Assembly (NCBI GenBank): GCA_021029095.1
Contig: JAJOHG010000050.1
Span: forward strand, 124,001 to 188,000
Reading direction: 5' to 3'
Origin: Phellopilus nigrolimitatus
Taxonomy: Eukaryota; Basidiomycota; Agaricomycetes; Hymenochaetales; Hymenochaetaceae
DNA: 64,000 nt
The position numbers were made by a program, and so were the translations under genes. A model generated the notes under the pieces. The model made no database searches, was not told the DNA's origin, and worked only from the letters and a program-made list of their open reading frames with translations. This document shows, one piece after another, positions 1 through 11,392 of the stretch (within the stretch, counting starts at the first letter, position 1; each line of letters opens with the position of its first letter).

Positions 1-452
1 AAGCATGGAGGTAATGCATGTCCACTGAGCGCCCATATTTGAAGATTGTAGTGCACGAATTCCAAAGAATGGAAGGAAGTGGCCGTTAAACTGCCGGTAA
101 ACATTGTGGCCTTCCTTTACACATAGATATAGGTGGCAAAGGCAAAGGCAAACGGACAATGCAGATCATCTGATCTTAGTTGTGGGAAATATATGTACCT
201 AATATGCGTTGCAGCAACAGCACTGCGTGCTAAAGCTGTCACGGCGCTCTGGACTCAGGCTGGGCGGCGGGGTTAGCCTCCGTCATCACCTTGTATACAT
301 TCCTCACGCCTTATCTTCTCGCTTTCCCACCATTTCCAGCTGGTCGTCTCTCTCTCTCTCTCTCTCTGTGGCTCTGGCGTAGCGCGTCCGCTCTCGCTTC
401 CATTTTTCTCGCCCTTTTTGCTGCAATAAAACCGCCCCGTGCCGACACGTTC
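1..452. other. Upstream region, no gene seen
   Basis: No convincing coding region. A CT dinucleotide run lies at about 348-368 and the stretch from 300 to 450 is pyrimidine-rich, as is common just upstream of basidiomycete start codons. It probably holds the promoter and 5' UTR of the gene that starts at 453. Confidence 0.4.
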
Positions 453-1805
453 ATGTCCGGCTACCGCCTCCGCCCTGTGTCCACCCACGCGTCCCCCGAC
501 ACCTCCATCTCCCCGTTCCCGCCCAGGTCCCCCGTCCCCGTCCCGCCCATCGTCCACCAGCAGCACTCCCATTCGCACCCGCACTCGCACTCGTACCCGT
601 CCTCCGCACACAGCATGCACGCGTACTCCGCTCCCCAGACCACAAACATGCCCCAGCCCATCATGCTCTCCGCCGACCCCCACGCCCTCCCCCCGCTCAT
701 CCTCTCTCCCTCCGACGGCAACGCCCCGCCCCGCCCGTGGTCGCCCTCAGCCGGCCTCCGAGGTTCGTCCCCCCATACCCCTTCCGTCTCTAAAAAATAT
801 TAATCTCAACGCCCCGCTGCAGAAATCGACGCCGCGCCACCGCCCGTGCGCCGGAATGGCCTCCCCGCGCCGCTGACGGGGCACGAACTCATGGCGCTCT
901 TCCCCGCGCCCTCGCCCTCCTCCTCCCCGACCTACCCCGCCCGCGCAGCCCCCGGCGCGCCCCCCATCCCCCTCCCCACGCCCACCTCCGGCTGGTTCGC
1001 ACACCAGGAGCGCGCCTTCTTCGCGCGCGCCGGGAAGGAGATCGTCCGCCTCAAGAAGGAGGACGACGCCGGGCCGTCTGGCTCGGGCGCGCCGCCCCCC
1101 GCCGCCGCCGCTGCCGGCCCAGTGCCCGCGGTGCCTGCGCCCCCCGCGGACGCGCGCAAGGAGGACCAGCAGATGTACTACGCGGAGAGCAGCCCCGTGA
1201 AGCAGCAGCAGAAGCAGCAGCAGCGCACGCCCGTGCCGCACCACCCGAGCGCCCCGGGCGCCGCAGGCCCGTCGTCCTCCTCGCTCTCACTCTTCCCCGC
1301 GTCGACGCTCTCCGGGCCGTCGTCCCAGCCGCTGCTGTACCGCCCCGCGCCGCCGCCGCCACCGCCGCGCGACGTGCACATGCGCGACGCGGGCCCGCCG
1401 CCCCCGCCCTCGCAGCAACAGCAACAACAGCAGCAGCAGCAGCAGGTGCAGGGCGTGATGCCCGCGCCGCCGCACCCAGCGCACCCACACGCGCACGCGC
1501 ACGCGCAAGCCCCGCTCCCGATGGCCGCGCTCGGCCACTCTCCGCGCATGTCCTCGAACGCGCTGCCCCCGCCGGCGTACCACGCGCACCCGCATCCGTA
1601 CACGCGTCTGTGCTCAAGCGGGAAAGCCTCAACACTCGCGCCGCCCCTGCGAGGGCCTGGGAAGGCGCGTGGCAGGTCACCAGGTGTGTACGCATACCCG
1701 CCCCCGCTGCCGCCACCGGCTGATGTGTATGGCGGAGACGTCCCGCTAAGCAAAACCTGCCGTGCAAGAAAGCTCATGCAGCGCGTCGTCGTGGGTGCAC
1801 AGTGA
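453..1805 (+). CDS. Pro/Ser/Gln-rich conserved fungal protein, two exons
   Basis: Two exons, 453-762 and 823-1805, joined across a 60-nt intron (donor gttcgt, branch attaatc, acceptor ctgcag), give about 430 residues. I do not recognise the family. The N-terminal exon is rich in His, Ser and Pro. The second exon starts with a more ordered block containing GHELMALFP and GWFAHQERAFFARAGKEIVR (about residues 115-175), which looks like the conserved core. The rest is low complexity: Ala/Pro tracts, a Gln run encoded at about 1411-1446, and His/Ala repeats near 1480-1510. Such composition is typical of fungal transcription regulators, but no DNA-binding domain is visible. The start was chosen at MSGYRL because the upstream in-frame Met would add a hydrophobic stretch from the pyrimidine-rich leader. 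The 3' flank is T-rich. Confidence 0.65.
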
Positions 1806-3436
1806 GAGGTATTGGGGAGGGGGGAGGAGGGGGGTCTTGAGCTTTCCTTTTTCTGATTTTCGATATCTTTTGTTTGTTTGTTTTGCTGTTTTTTTGTTTT
1901 TGTCTTTCGCTCGCGCAGGCGGGCTCGTCTTACCGTCTTACATTCCAACCCATCATTATCTTTGCACCTTTTCCTTCTCTGCCGCTTTCTTCCTGATGAT
2001 TTCTAGCACGCATCTGTACATTCTTCTGCATAGTTTTCATGTCTACATATACAACATTCTCGTATTTACACGGGAAAGCAGTCGTGAGTGCTTGCTAGAG
2101 CCTGAGCGCGGCGGTGTACGTGCGGAGGTGCGCGCTCCGTCCCTTGCGCAGCCGAGAGTGAGAGTTCATCCGCACCGAGAACATGCCGCCGCAGCTTATG
2201 CACGTTGATTGAAGGCACAGCATGGGCTCAGTGTCCTGGTTGGTGATGCGTGAGGTTTGGGTTTGTATAAAGGAAAGCAAGAAAAGACGTACATAAACAT
2301 GCAGACGAGTCCCCGAGCACGGTGTACAGGCTTAAGGGCATCAAAACAGAACACCTTGTCTCCGGAGCGCTCGAAGTAAGTTTGATGAGACTCAGCAGAA
2401 TGTCCTGTGATTCTACTCTAGTTTGAGAAATGAGACTAAAGGAACCGTCAGCTCTCGAAAAAATCCATCAGGAGCCATACATGCTCACCAAAGTCAGATC
2501 CGAACCCGTTTTCGCAAGCGCGCTTCTCAAGATCCAGAAGTGCGAACGGAGCACCACTATCGCGACGTCTGTCCGCATCCACGAGCCGCGTACGTCCCGC
2601 ACTTTGTCCGCGACTGCCGGCGCTGCAAGCGTCGCGTCGAGCACGCCAAGAACTCGAGCCAGTTGCGGCCACATTATAATTCCACTGAAACCGAAAACGG
2701 GCGTATCACTAATGTCCTTTTTTTTCTCAGAGAACATAATCCGAAAAGTTTTTCGCACCCACTTCTCGACAAGCTTCGCGGGCGCGCGCTCGCCCTCGGC
2801 CACAATGTGCACGGACAAGGTCGCGGCGCAATTCATCCACGGCGAGGCTCGTCTTCGCAATAGCGCGTCCCTCCCCCGAGTCGAGTAGCGGCGCGGCTCC
2901 GTCATTCATGCTGACCGCAGTGAACACGCAGGCGGTCGGCGGTTGCGGACGGGGGCACTATGACAGTGCCGAGGACGTGGTGGGAAAGCTTCTGCAGGAT
3001 GGCGCGCGTGGTGAAGAGCGTGAGGAGGTTATAAGTATGTGCGTAGCGCTGAGCGGTCTGGCGGCGCCGAAGGCCTTAGAGGAGCTGGGCGACCTTCTGA
3101 GCCGAGCCGCGCCATGGTGCTGAGAGCGAAAGAGCCTGAAAATGAAAGTTAGAGATATTATTGCATAATAGAGTAGAAATCTGAACTTACCTTGCGCTGT
3201 GTTGTTTCTGCTTCGCCGAAGTCGAAGTGATCGCTGTCCGGCACAGCCCGAGGACAGCCATGCGCGTCGTCCTCGTCATGTCGATCTTCTAACTTCGTCT
3301 TCGTCTTCGTCTTGGCCTCTCGACTTCTCGACTTCTCGGCTACGCTCCGCGTACCGTTGTCTAATCATAAGTTGTTTCTCTTTCTTCATGCCTTTAGCGT
3401 ACTAATCTGTAAACCGTCTGTCTAGATGTGAGGATC
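1806..3436. other. Intergenic, with unassigned coding-like stretch on minus
   Basis: The first 250 bases are a T-rich 3' flank. Between about 2430 and 3120 the minus strand keeps coding-like segments (for example a reading with QRYAHTYNLLTLFTTRAILQ near 2990-3050 and another containing RAIAKTSLAVDELRRDL near 2860), but no single frame holds and I recognise no family. It may be another gene relic. A (CTTCGT)n-like microsatellite lies at about 3290-3315. Confidence 0.3.
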
Positions 3437-3580
3437 ATGCTTCGGCTGTACCAGCAACAACAACAACAGCAGCAACAACAGCAACAGCAGCAACTTGACC
3501 CCGTCGCGTTGGTCGATCGAGACCATCTTGTGCTGGCGAGCCTACGCATCTGGAAGAGCTGGAGAGGGGCGATTAGGTAA
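3437..3580 (+). other. Short poly-Gln ORF, possible exon remnant
   Basis: An ATG-to-stop frame of 47 codons: MLRLY, 14 Gln in mixed CAA/CAG codons, then LDPVALVDRDHLVLASLRIW and a short basic tail. Mixed codon use shows the run is not a pure trinucleotide repeat, and the tail looks protein-like. It lies just upstream of the kinase fragment at 3645, so it may be part of the same damaged locus. No family was recognised. Confidence 0.25.
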
Positions 3581-3644
3581 AACAAAGACCTAGGTACGTA
3601 GTGAAATCATCTGAATGCGAGCGCAATGCTAACGGCTGCTTCAG

Positions 3645-3932
3645 CGCCTCGAACGCATGTCCATCCTACCGCGCACCGGCCATCCGTCAATGGTGCACGG
3701 CCACGACCACTGTCAATGCCGATGGCGTCCCAGCAATATATCCCTGCCGGCGGTGGTGGTGAGCAGAATCATCCGCCTGCAGCCTCGCAGGCGCCGCCGA
3801 GCACGAGCATCCGTACCCAGAAGCCGCTCAGTTCGAGTTGCGTACTTGGGAGATTACACACTCGGAAAGACGTTCGGCGCGGGCAGCATGGGCAAAGTCG
3901 AACTGGCGTATCACGATCTCACCGGCGAGAAG
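3645..3932 (+). pseudogene. KIN1/MARK-type Ser/Thr kinase, 5' exon fragment, frameshifted
   Basis: This is one internal exon of a KIN1/KIN2 (PAR-1/MARK) polarity kinase. It follows a good 3' splice site (branch gctaac, tag cttcag) and ends at a good donor (gtgcgt) after 3932. One frame gives the basidiomycete KIN1 N-terminus (APRTHVHPTAHRPSVNGARP...). A neighbouring frame then gives the start of the kinase domain, LGDYTLGKTFGAGSMGKVEL, with the glycine loop GAGSMG and the tail AYHDLTGEK. The two parts are out of frame, so a frameshift lies at about 3800-3845. Nothing after the donor encodes the catalytic Lys, HRD or DFG motifs; the sequence passes into repeats. The family call rests on the distinctive GAGSMGKV motif. 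It cannot make an active kinase. Confidence 0.8.
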
Positions 3933-4108
3933 GTGCGTACAGCGTTAGCGTCAGCAGTTTGATCTGCACATTAACGTTTTTTATATATATTTAGTAACGA
4001 TCCCACCGTGCGTCCGTTCATAGGTGAAGGAATTCCTTGGTCTGAGTCAGCATCGAGTTGTGCTCTCAACTCATTGTGCTTTGGAAAAAAGAATATGATT
4101 AGGCTTTA

Positions 4109-4300
4109 ACAGACTTTGGTAGTGGGCCATTGCTCCGCATGGCAAGTTACGATTCCTTTTTTTTTCAGATAATTATTGCCACGTACTTTAGGAGATATTA
4201 GAATACATGCATTCTAGATAAATGAGGGACAAAAACTATGTGGATGGGACTTTCCTTCTGGATGAGTTGAGCTGGCAGCATGCCAGAGGCAATGGTGAGT
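4109..4300 (+). repeat. Repeat block shared with 52.9 kb and 63.2 kb
   Basis: A block starting actttggtagtgggccattg and ending near ggcaatggtgagtgac recurs at 52,970-53,090 and 63,214-63,412. At the other two sites it is linked to a TA-flanked terminus CAGTYGATTATCTC. Here that terminus is missing, so this is a truncated copy. Argonaute relics lie next to two of the three copies. Confidence 0.7.
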
Positions 4301-4599
4301 GACGCCACAAAATCAAGATCAAGGTCCGGGCCCGGGTACACGACACCCACAGGGAGTGGTGGGGAAACGAAGCCGAACTTGGAGAGTCAAGACACGCTAG
4401 CACCAAGGAAAAAAAGACCAGGATGACTCAGGAAGAGTGTCGAACTAGGACACTAAAAGGTCTCATGTACATGTACATGTAATACGCTATCGAATTTCAA
4501 CATACACAGAAATACGTATTCACATTCTTATTTAAATTCTTACTATCTTTCCCGCTTGTCGCAAATCACAAGAACATGGAGCTCCGAAGATTCTCATGG

Positions 4600-6185
4600 A
4601 CACTCCCACCCTACAACTCTTTCGCCCTGCGCATGATCTGCGCTTCATCTCTCCTTGCTGGCCGGAGGAGGGGGGAGGATCTTGTGGAAATACAGCCGGG
4701 CGCGCCGGCGCGCCGTTCCACCGCGTACGCCGGTGGGACCAGCCGCACGCTCTTCGTCGCGGGCGACCACAGGTAGCTCGCGTCATGCGCGCCCTGCTGG
4801 ATCTCGTCCGCGGAGAACCGGTTCTCATCAAATATCACTGTGTAGTGCGTCGTGCGCACCGCGCCTTGCTGCCCCGCATGCGCATGCGCCTGCAGGAAGA
4901 AATCGAAGTTATACACCGCAGTGACGCCCCGGTCCCGGCCTTCTTGTTTGAGGTCTTGTCCGCCTGCTTGGGCCTTGTCGGGTAGAAGTGCGTACGGTGC
5001 TGCTTCCCGCAGATCGCGATGGTGAGCTTGGGACTGTAGCTCTTGAAAGAGTGAAACGAGGCCTTGATCTCCAGAAGCTCGTGATGTGAGCACGTGTTTG
5101 AACTGGCCGTCGGAGACCCCGCCACGGAGCACAATGATGCGCTCGGGGAGAGTCTTCATATGCAATCCATTCTAATGAGCATCAACGAAGATGAGCATGA
5201 TGTTCGGACGCCCAAGGAGTGTCTTAATCTCGTTCTCGATCGCGTCGATTGTCGCGGCACGCAATGGGTCGCAAGGTTCGCTTGAGGGAGCAGCACAAAA
5301 AAAGCGGCGGGAGCACGTCTGCCTGCTCCCGCCTGCCCGGAAAGTCGCCAGGAGCCGCGTCACGACGCCGTGCAGTGCCAGGTCCGAGGGATCCCTGAAG
5401 TCCTCGCGCCTGCCATCCGCAAGGACGAGAATGGTGGCGCGAGTAAGCCGCGAGGGTCAGTGGAAACGCACGTCGCGGGTGTTCCAGGACCCATTGGCGA
5501 CGGTGAGAGACCCAGAGGAGTAGATAACTTTGGGCGGGTTCAGCAGGCGTGCAGGGACGACCGCCATGTCGAGGGAGACTTCAATGCAGAATCCCTGTAT
5601 GGGCGGTGCGCCCTGACGCAGACCCAGTACTTCAAGTCCTTGCTCTTAGCATCGACGTATGGAGGGTTGGTACAGTACTTTGTCATCCCCGCAGCCTCGC
5701 TCCCAGAAAGCATGCCCGAAAAAAGGCTGGCGAGGCTTGATCTCACAGAGTTCCGTAAGGACAAAGATATTTTTGGTCTTGTTTCCCACATTGATAACGG
5801 GAAAGTCATCTGCTGTTGGAGGCGGATGTTGAACTCTATATAATATAGTGAGTTTCTAGATTTTAGCTAGTCACCAAGCTGTGCTTACTTTGTTGAAAAT
5901 ACTGCTTGACGCTGACCCTCCCATTCAGTTTGTCCTACTGGAAGACTGGCTCCCGAAAGCCATACTTCCGCTCTTCCTGCAATAGCCTAGGTGTTTCGTT
6001 GTAACCCTCACGCGCCGGTAAAAGTTCTGGGGGTTGCTTTCCCCGTACAATGTCTGTTTATATTTGATCATCGCATCGCTGAGGCACGCGTACGGGACGA
6101 AAAACGCACCCATACAGACGCTAATGTTGATCCATCCGTCAACCAGAGCCCGTCCCACCGGCCGAAAGGCGGTGCCAACGCAGGT
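4600..6185 (-). pseudogene. Argonaute relic A (L1/PAZ to PIWI), internally deleted
   Basis: Argonaute proteins bind small RNAs and guide silencing. Reading from 6185 down: the L1/PAZ start (WINISVCMGAFFVP, SDAMIKYKQ, RRVRVTTKHLGYCRKSG), the PAZ end and L2 (FPVINVGNKTKNIFV, QGLEVLGLRQGAPPIQGF, SLDMAVVPARLLNPPKVIYS), MID (IDAIENEIKTLLGRPNIMLI) and PIWI (LPERIIVLRGGVSDGQFKHV, THYTVIFDENRFSADEIQQG, HDASYLW, VRLVPPAY). Damage: the segment between MID and LPERII is missing, so the first PIWI catalytic Asp motif is gone; the second (normally RDGVS) reads RGGVS; frame is lost after VPPAY near the fourth catalytic position; stops and frameshifts separate the other blocks. The N domain is absent, and upstream lies unrelated sequence. 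Relics B and C are close relatives. Confidence 0.88.
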
Positions 6186-8490
6186 ATGAAATGGACTGTC
6201 GCAGGGGGTTGATCATGAGTCGAGCGACGTCGCCCACGTGTCGATGTCGCAGCGCAGCTCGCACTCTACAAGAGGCGGACATCGCGTTCTCGCTCCGCTG
6301 CAGTATGAACGTGCCCTGTGTCTGCGCCCCGTCGATCGAATTTTGGTGTGCATGTGCCACGCCCGGCGCGCAGCCACAGGGTCGCATTCGACGCAGAATA
6401 TGCCGCGCTCGTGGTCGTAGCACTGGCTCATCGCGCTGGCACCGCTGAGGCGCGACATGACGGGCGGGCCGCCGCAGCGGATCGCAAACTCGCCGATGCC
6501 CGCGACGGCGGCGATCATCTGCTGCGGCACCGTCGCCTTGCCCGTCCACCCCTTCGGGTCAGACTCTTCGGTCTCTCGAGAACCAAGATAGACAGTGACA
6601 TCCTCGACGAGACTATTGAAAGTGCCTATACCTTAATAAAGACCCATAGATAAGCGGATGCTATTATTGCATGAAGAGAGTGCTTACCAAGACGAAGCAA
6701 AACAATGCGTATGTCTCGCCTTTACGCATGATTAGAACACACCTGACGATCTAGTACATGGACAATATCAGAACTGCATTCAAAAGGGCGCATTTCTCAT
6801 TAACGCACCTTGTAGATAAAGGCTACGTATTGAAAGAGCGAACTGAATGTTGAAACAATTAAGAACTTGAGCCGCAATGTAAATTTGGGAACCTGCAATT
6901 GTGGCATGAACGTCAGCAGGCCGTAGAGATGCGAGCCGGTTGTAAACTCACGACGACTCTAAAAGAAACCAAAATCGCACTAAGAGACACTCCAATAACA
7001 GCAAATCCCTTGACGATTTCCCTCAATTTTGGACTAAGTGACTGCGATCGCATCGGAGGCGCGAACATTGAGTCCGCGCCTGTAATTTCGAACGTTGGCG
7101 GCCTTAAAGACCAGCTCTGCGTCGGCGTCCTCGGTGGCATTTCCCGCGTGTGCGACAATGTCTGCAGCAAGTGTTAGGATCGACGGCGTGGTATCGGATG
7201 GTGTAGCATCGGACGGTGTGGCATCGGTAAGCCTCTCCGAGTATGAAGTTTCGATCTCGTCTTCAGATTCTCTTGATGTCATGATACGAGAGGACGCGTT
7301 GGTGACCATTTCGGCGCGGGCGATTGATATGTCTTCGAGAAAGTCTTTCTGGTATAGTAAGGCGCCATACATTAATACAGCGATTGCTGCCTAAGAAGTC
7401 CGGTCATGTGAGCAGACATTAGATTATCTAAAGAAGAGAACACGTACAATGATACAGAGCGAGGCCAGCATAGTCTCATAAGTCATAGTTGCCAGAGAAG
7501 AGACCTATCGCAAACGAAAGCGTGAGCCGTCGAATACAATAGATGAAGTGCATTTGAATAGCTCACATGGCGTGTGTGAGCTGAGTCGTCGTCGGGCTGA
7601 GAGCATTGATCGCCTAGTCCCGCAGGTCAACCTGCGTGCGGATTGTGCCGAGCTCGGCCAGTGCGATTGGGGGGAAGAGGTGGGCATCCTCCATCGAGAA
7701 TGCGAAGACGTGCACGGCCACGGGCACCTTGTACACTGTCTTGAGCACAACCGCATCGTGCCCGGGCTTCGTCTTGAAGTGCCACAGCTTAGAGAGCTCA
7801 TTCACGTCCTCAGGCAGCGTCGCGTCGTTGTACTGCCTGTCCCAGTGTGCACGTCGGGTGTCATGACGGCGCTGTAGAGGTCCCAGAGCCCGATCCCGAC
7901 GAACGAACGTCGCCTCCGCATTGTACACGACGAGGGTCAGTTTGATTGAATCGAGCTGTGTGATCAAGACGCCGCACATCTTGGTGTCTATAGGTAATGG
8001 CTGTCAGGGGTAGGGAATACTGTAAAATGTAATCACGATTTAAAAACACACTTCGGGCTCCGCACCTGGAAGCAGATCTTTGCGCCGTTGTCGCAACGGC
8101 TCGCACTCACGGCCCATGGCAGCTGCGCGACGGCCTCGGCGAATGCGCACGTCGCAAGGCAGACATCACCGTCGTCTGGAGACAGCAGCAAGATCTCGAC
8201 GCTGCGCTGAAGGCGCCTCTGCTCCTTGAGCACGTGGAGCTCGTCCAGCCTGTGTATGACCGGGGCGCTGTCTTGCTCTTGGGGCACGACGGCGTCGCCA
8301 TGGAGAGCATGTCATGTGCAGCGGGAGCGACATTCTTGAGGTTGTAGACAATGTTGACAGGGAGCAAGGATGTATAGAGTTGCCAGCGTAAGCAAAGACG
8401 TTACCGAGAGTAAGATGCAGATATTCAGGAAGTCAGAAAATATGATGGAGTTCGACAAAACAAACGAGCATCGGTGTTGAGGCTGTTCCC
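6186..8490 (-). pseudogene. Unrecognised coding-like region, broken
   Basis: No family was recognised. The minus strand keeps protein-like blocks: VIHRLDELHVLKEQRRLQRS, VEILLLSPDDGDV and CDNGAKICFQV (8280-8060), LDSIKLTLVVYNAEATF then, in a shifted frame, WDRQYNDATLPEDVNELSKL with KTVYKVPVAVHVFAFSMEDA (7970-7630), and hydrophobic stretches near 7500-7400 and 6870-6580. Introns of normal size fit between some of them (for example donor gtgcgg after ICFQ and acceptor near 7996). A single membrane-associated protein of unknown function, now decayed, is the simplest reading. Frames change several times, so it is unlikely to be expressed intact. Confidence 0.35.
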
Positions 8491-8492
8491 GG

Positions 8493-8549
8493 CCTATGAC
8501 GTACGACTCGGCACGAACCAAGTTCAGAAGGCGAGTCATACGTCATAGG
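8493..8549. repeat. 57-bp palindromic micro-element
   Basis: Inverted ends CCTATGACGTAYGACTCG (17-18 bp) flank about 21 bp. A second, 41-bp member with the same terminus is at 59,249-59,289. Both are too small to code. Confidence 0.6.
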
Positions 8550-8558
8550 TTCTATGAT

Positions 8559-9246
8559 TGAGGGGAGGCAATCCCTGCCAAAAGAGTGTGCATTTGTAGT
8601 TGCTTACATTTATACCAAAAACGGAAATTTTGCGACTCCTGAGTGAAAGACAAGTTACAAAACGAGTTTTTGAGCTCACATCTCCACCGTTCTGCGCAGT
8701 TCAAGCTGGAAAATACTCGGGTGATATGGGGCTGGGAGGTCTATTTGGCCGATTTTTTAATTTCGCCCTTAAAGTGTCAGAACAGCCATGTAAAGCCACT
8801 GTTCTGACACTTTGAGGGCGAAATTAAAAAATCGGCCAAATAGACCTCCCAGCTCCATATCACCCGAGTACTCTCCAGCTTAAATCGTGCAGAACTGTGG
8901 AGAATTGAGCTCAAAAACTCGTTCTGCGCATTTGCATGTATGCACGGCCATTTCTGCATGCGCTGAGGTCACGTGACCTCCGAAAACGCGCTCACCTCCT
9001 GCTCTTTTCTTTGCTACAAATCTTTTTTCATAAAAAGCCACATGGTTTAAGATATATATTGTATGTATAGCCTTAAAATATGGTTTTTTTATTTTTTGTC
9101 AAAGGAAATCAGCACAGAGTGGCCGGATTGTGTCGAGTTGGCCATCTGTAAATTTTTGCCACCGAAATTTCTTAATTTGGGAAGTGCCGATCATTTGTCA
9201 GATTACAAAGCGTGCAGACTCTTTTGGCAGGGATTGCCTCCCCTCA
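8559..9246. mobile_element. 688-bp palindromic DNA element with 7-bp target duplication
   Basis: The ends are inverted repeats TGAGGGGAGGCAATCCCTGC. They are flanked by the direct repeat CTATGAT (8552-8558 and 9247-9253), a good target-site duplication. Inside is a second, long hairpin with arms of about 130 bp centred near 8797 (loop around ccatgtaaagccact), so the left half is nearly self-complementary. No transposase is encoded, so it is non-autonomous. Relatives are at 34,555-35,212 and, as a half copy, at 45,799-46,008. The superfamily is not clear from the termini. Confidence 0.85.
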
Positions 9247-10690
9247 CTATGATTGTGAAGAAGATCGTGTTTAGGGTCCTTCCATACTGGGTTTTGACTT
9301 CCTCTTGCTCGCCGTCAAATTCCTTGTGCTCGCTGTCGCCGTCCTCACCATCCTCGCCGTCTCTGTCACCGACAACTCCATATGAGGAACTGGAGCTGGC
9401 CGCACATAAAAATGGCTGGCTTGCTTCGTCCAGATGGCACGCCGAATCGGGATGCAGAACATCTTTGTGTCCATGCTGACTACGACTTGTCTGTCTCCAC
9501 CGAGACACTTTTCAACCTGTGCGAGGCCGTGCTGACTCTGCTCGGCGTGCCCTTCAGCATACGCAAGGTCCCGCCCGTGACGGAAGACCCGGCAGCAGCG
9601 AGGAGGCGCACACACGCAACGTCGTCCTCGAGCCGCTCTGTGAGTTCTACCAGAGGCGCAAAGTCAAGCTCCACCGCGTCATCTTGCTCAAGGGCTTCAC
9701 GTGCCGGAACGACATCTTTGAGGCGATCATGGTCAGCCAGGCGATCGACGCCGCGATGGTGTGCGGCATGGACTGGGACGAGCACAACGGCTTCTTCATC
9801 TTCTCCGACCGCTGGCGCACGCGCGACAACAATGGCGACAGTTCCGGCAGTTCAAGTTGTCCTTCGCCACCTCCACAGGCCCGCCGCGTGACCCCGTAGG
9901 TGCCGCGCGCTACGCGCAGCACCTCCCATTCTAGGTCTTCTGCTGCGAGTCCGGCACGCACGTCGTCGACCACACGCAGACGTTCTACACCGGCCTTACC
10001 GCGCGGGCGTGCAGGTCACGAACCTCAGCTCGACGGACACCGCGCCGTGCCTCAACAGCTTGCAGGTGTATTTCTGCCGCGACCTCTGGCTGAGCGCCGC
10101 GCACGAGGGCGTGCGTGCCGTCGAGAGGCACGCAGGCGCGGCGGGCTTGGGCTTGGATTCAACCTCGGCTGGGGCGCGGTGAAGCCCATGGAATCCGCAG
10201 TCGCAGCCGGTGAGAACGCACGCCGGAGGCACGCGAAGCGCGTGGAGGAGGTTGCGGAGGAGGGCGAAGAAGCGCCAGCGGCCACCGGGTGACTTGGACG
10301 CGAACCTTGGCTCACTTCGACGCGATGCCGGACACGGGGGAGGGCAAGGCGGACAACGCGGCGGCAGGCGAGGACGATGTGCTGGCGGACGCGTTCTCCA
10401 TCCCGAACGGCGTGTTCCACACGACACGAATCCTCGTAAACCCGCGGTGAGTGACGACATACACCAGGGTGAGCCACGCGCAGCTCGCGCTAGATCTGTT
10501 CGGGACGGAAAAGGATGAGGAGGGCCTGGCTCGCGCGAGAAGTATGTCCTGGACGACTGGGAGGGCGCACCCGAGAGCTTTGTCTGCCAGGAGCAGCGGT
10601 ATGTTTTTCCTGGCCTCTTGTTGTTGTGAATACTAAACTGATGGCTTTTTCTTAGGTATACCGGAGGCCGGAAGGCACCCAAAATGCTGA
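9247..10690 (+). pseudogene. GT69-family (CAP59-like) glycosyltransferase relic
   Basis: GT69 enzymes are Golgi type II membrane proteins, typified by alpha-1,3-mannosyltransferases of fungal capsule and wall polysaccharides. Blocks in order: a basic start and long hydrophobic anchor (KKIVFRVLPYWVL then LLAVKFLVLAVAVLTILAV, 9255-9360), YEELELAAHKNGWLA and MQNIFVSML (9380-9475), LCEAVLTLLGVPFSIRKVPP (9520-9580), LEPLCEFYQRRKVKLHRVIL (9640-9690), AAMVCGMDWDEHNGFFIFSD (9750-9810), PVGAARYAQHLPF then CCESGTHVVDHTQTFYTGLT (9890-10,010), and near the C-terminus VSHAQLALDLFG and VLDDWEGAPESFVCQEQR (10,470-10,590). At least four frame changes and several stops interrupt it. The family call rests on overall block order rather than one signature. 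The 688-bp element abuts its 5' end. Confidence 0.7.
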
Positions 10691-11217
10691 GGCGAAGTGA
10701 ACGCTGAGCTAGATCACTGGAGTCGGAGGCAGAGGACGGGTCATAGAAAATTAGAACTGGAATATCTATACATCTATTTGGTCTGGACGGCGCTTTTGTT
10801 TTACTGTAATGTGCTTTTGGCTGTTTGTACACCAATACACTGGACTTCCTGAAATCCACGGACGTGTTCGTAGTGGTGGTAAGTGCGCTCGACGGCCCAC
10901 AACATATGTTTGTGAGGTGGAAACAGATGTCACGCAAGGAGTGCGCGACAGAGTGATTTTTCACGACATCTAGGTACAACATAAGCACAAAAAAATTACA
11001 TGCAAGCCTAGCCTAGACACAGGCCATTCCAACCGAAAAGAAGGAAAGCACACAGGGTCAAAAATCAAGGTAAAAACGTGAAAACACGAACCGGAAAGCT
11101 CACGAGGAAGAGTGTGACATGTGGCGGTGTCGTGTGGCTGTGACCCCTCCCCGTTCTAAGGCATACATTCCCACACCCTTTGTACACTTTTCCGCTACGT
11201 TGTACACTTTTTTGTAA
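10691..11217. other. Intergenic; left flank of a Helitron-like insertion
   Basis: No gene seen. From about 11,110 to 11,217 the sequence (gtgacatgtggcggtg ... two gtacacttt motifs ... gtaa) matches 59,295-59,376, which is the left part of an unoccupied copy of the same target. Confidence 0.5.
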
Positions 11218-11392
11218 TTGGGAGCGAAGCTCCCTCTTACCGGGATAGGGCTCCCAAAAAGCTATCATGTGACTTTGCACCTAAAGCTGTGCTGTCCCCC
11301 CCCGTGAGAACTGTCCCCCCCCCGTGAGAACTGTTCCCCCCGTGAGAACTGTCCTCCCCGTGAGAACTGTCCCCCCCGGTGAGAACTGCCTA

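Noticed and set aside
846..1948. Long opposite-strand frames across the Pro/Gln-rich gene
   Set aside because: They translate the antisense of low-complexity GC-rich codons (Cys, Arg or Gly runs) and have no splice or domain support.
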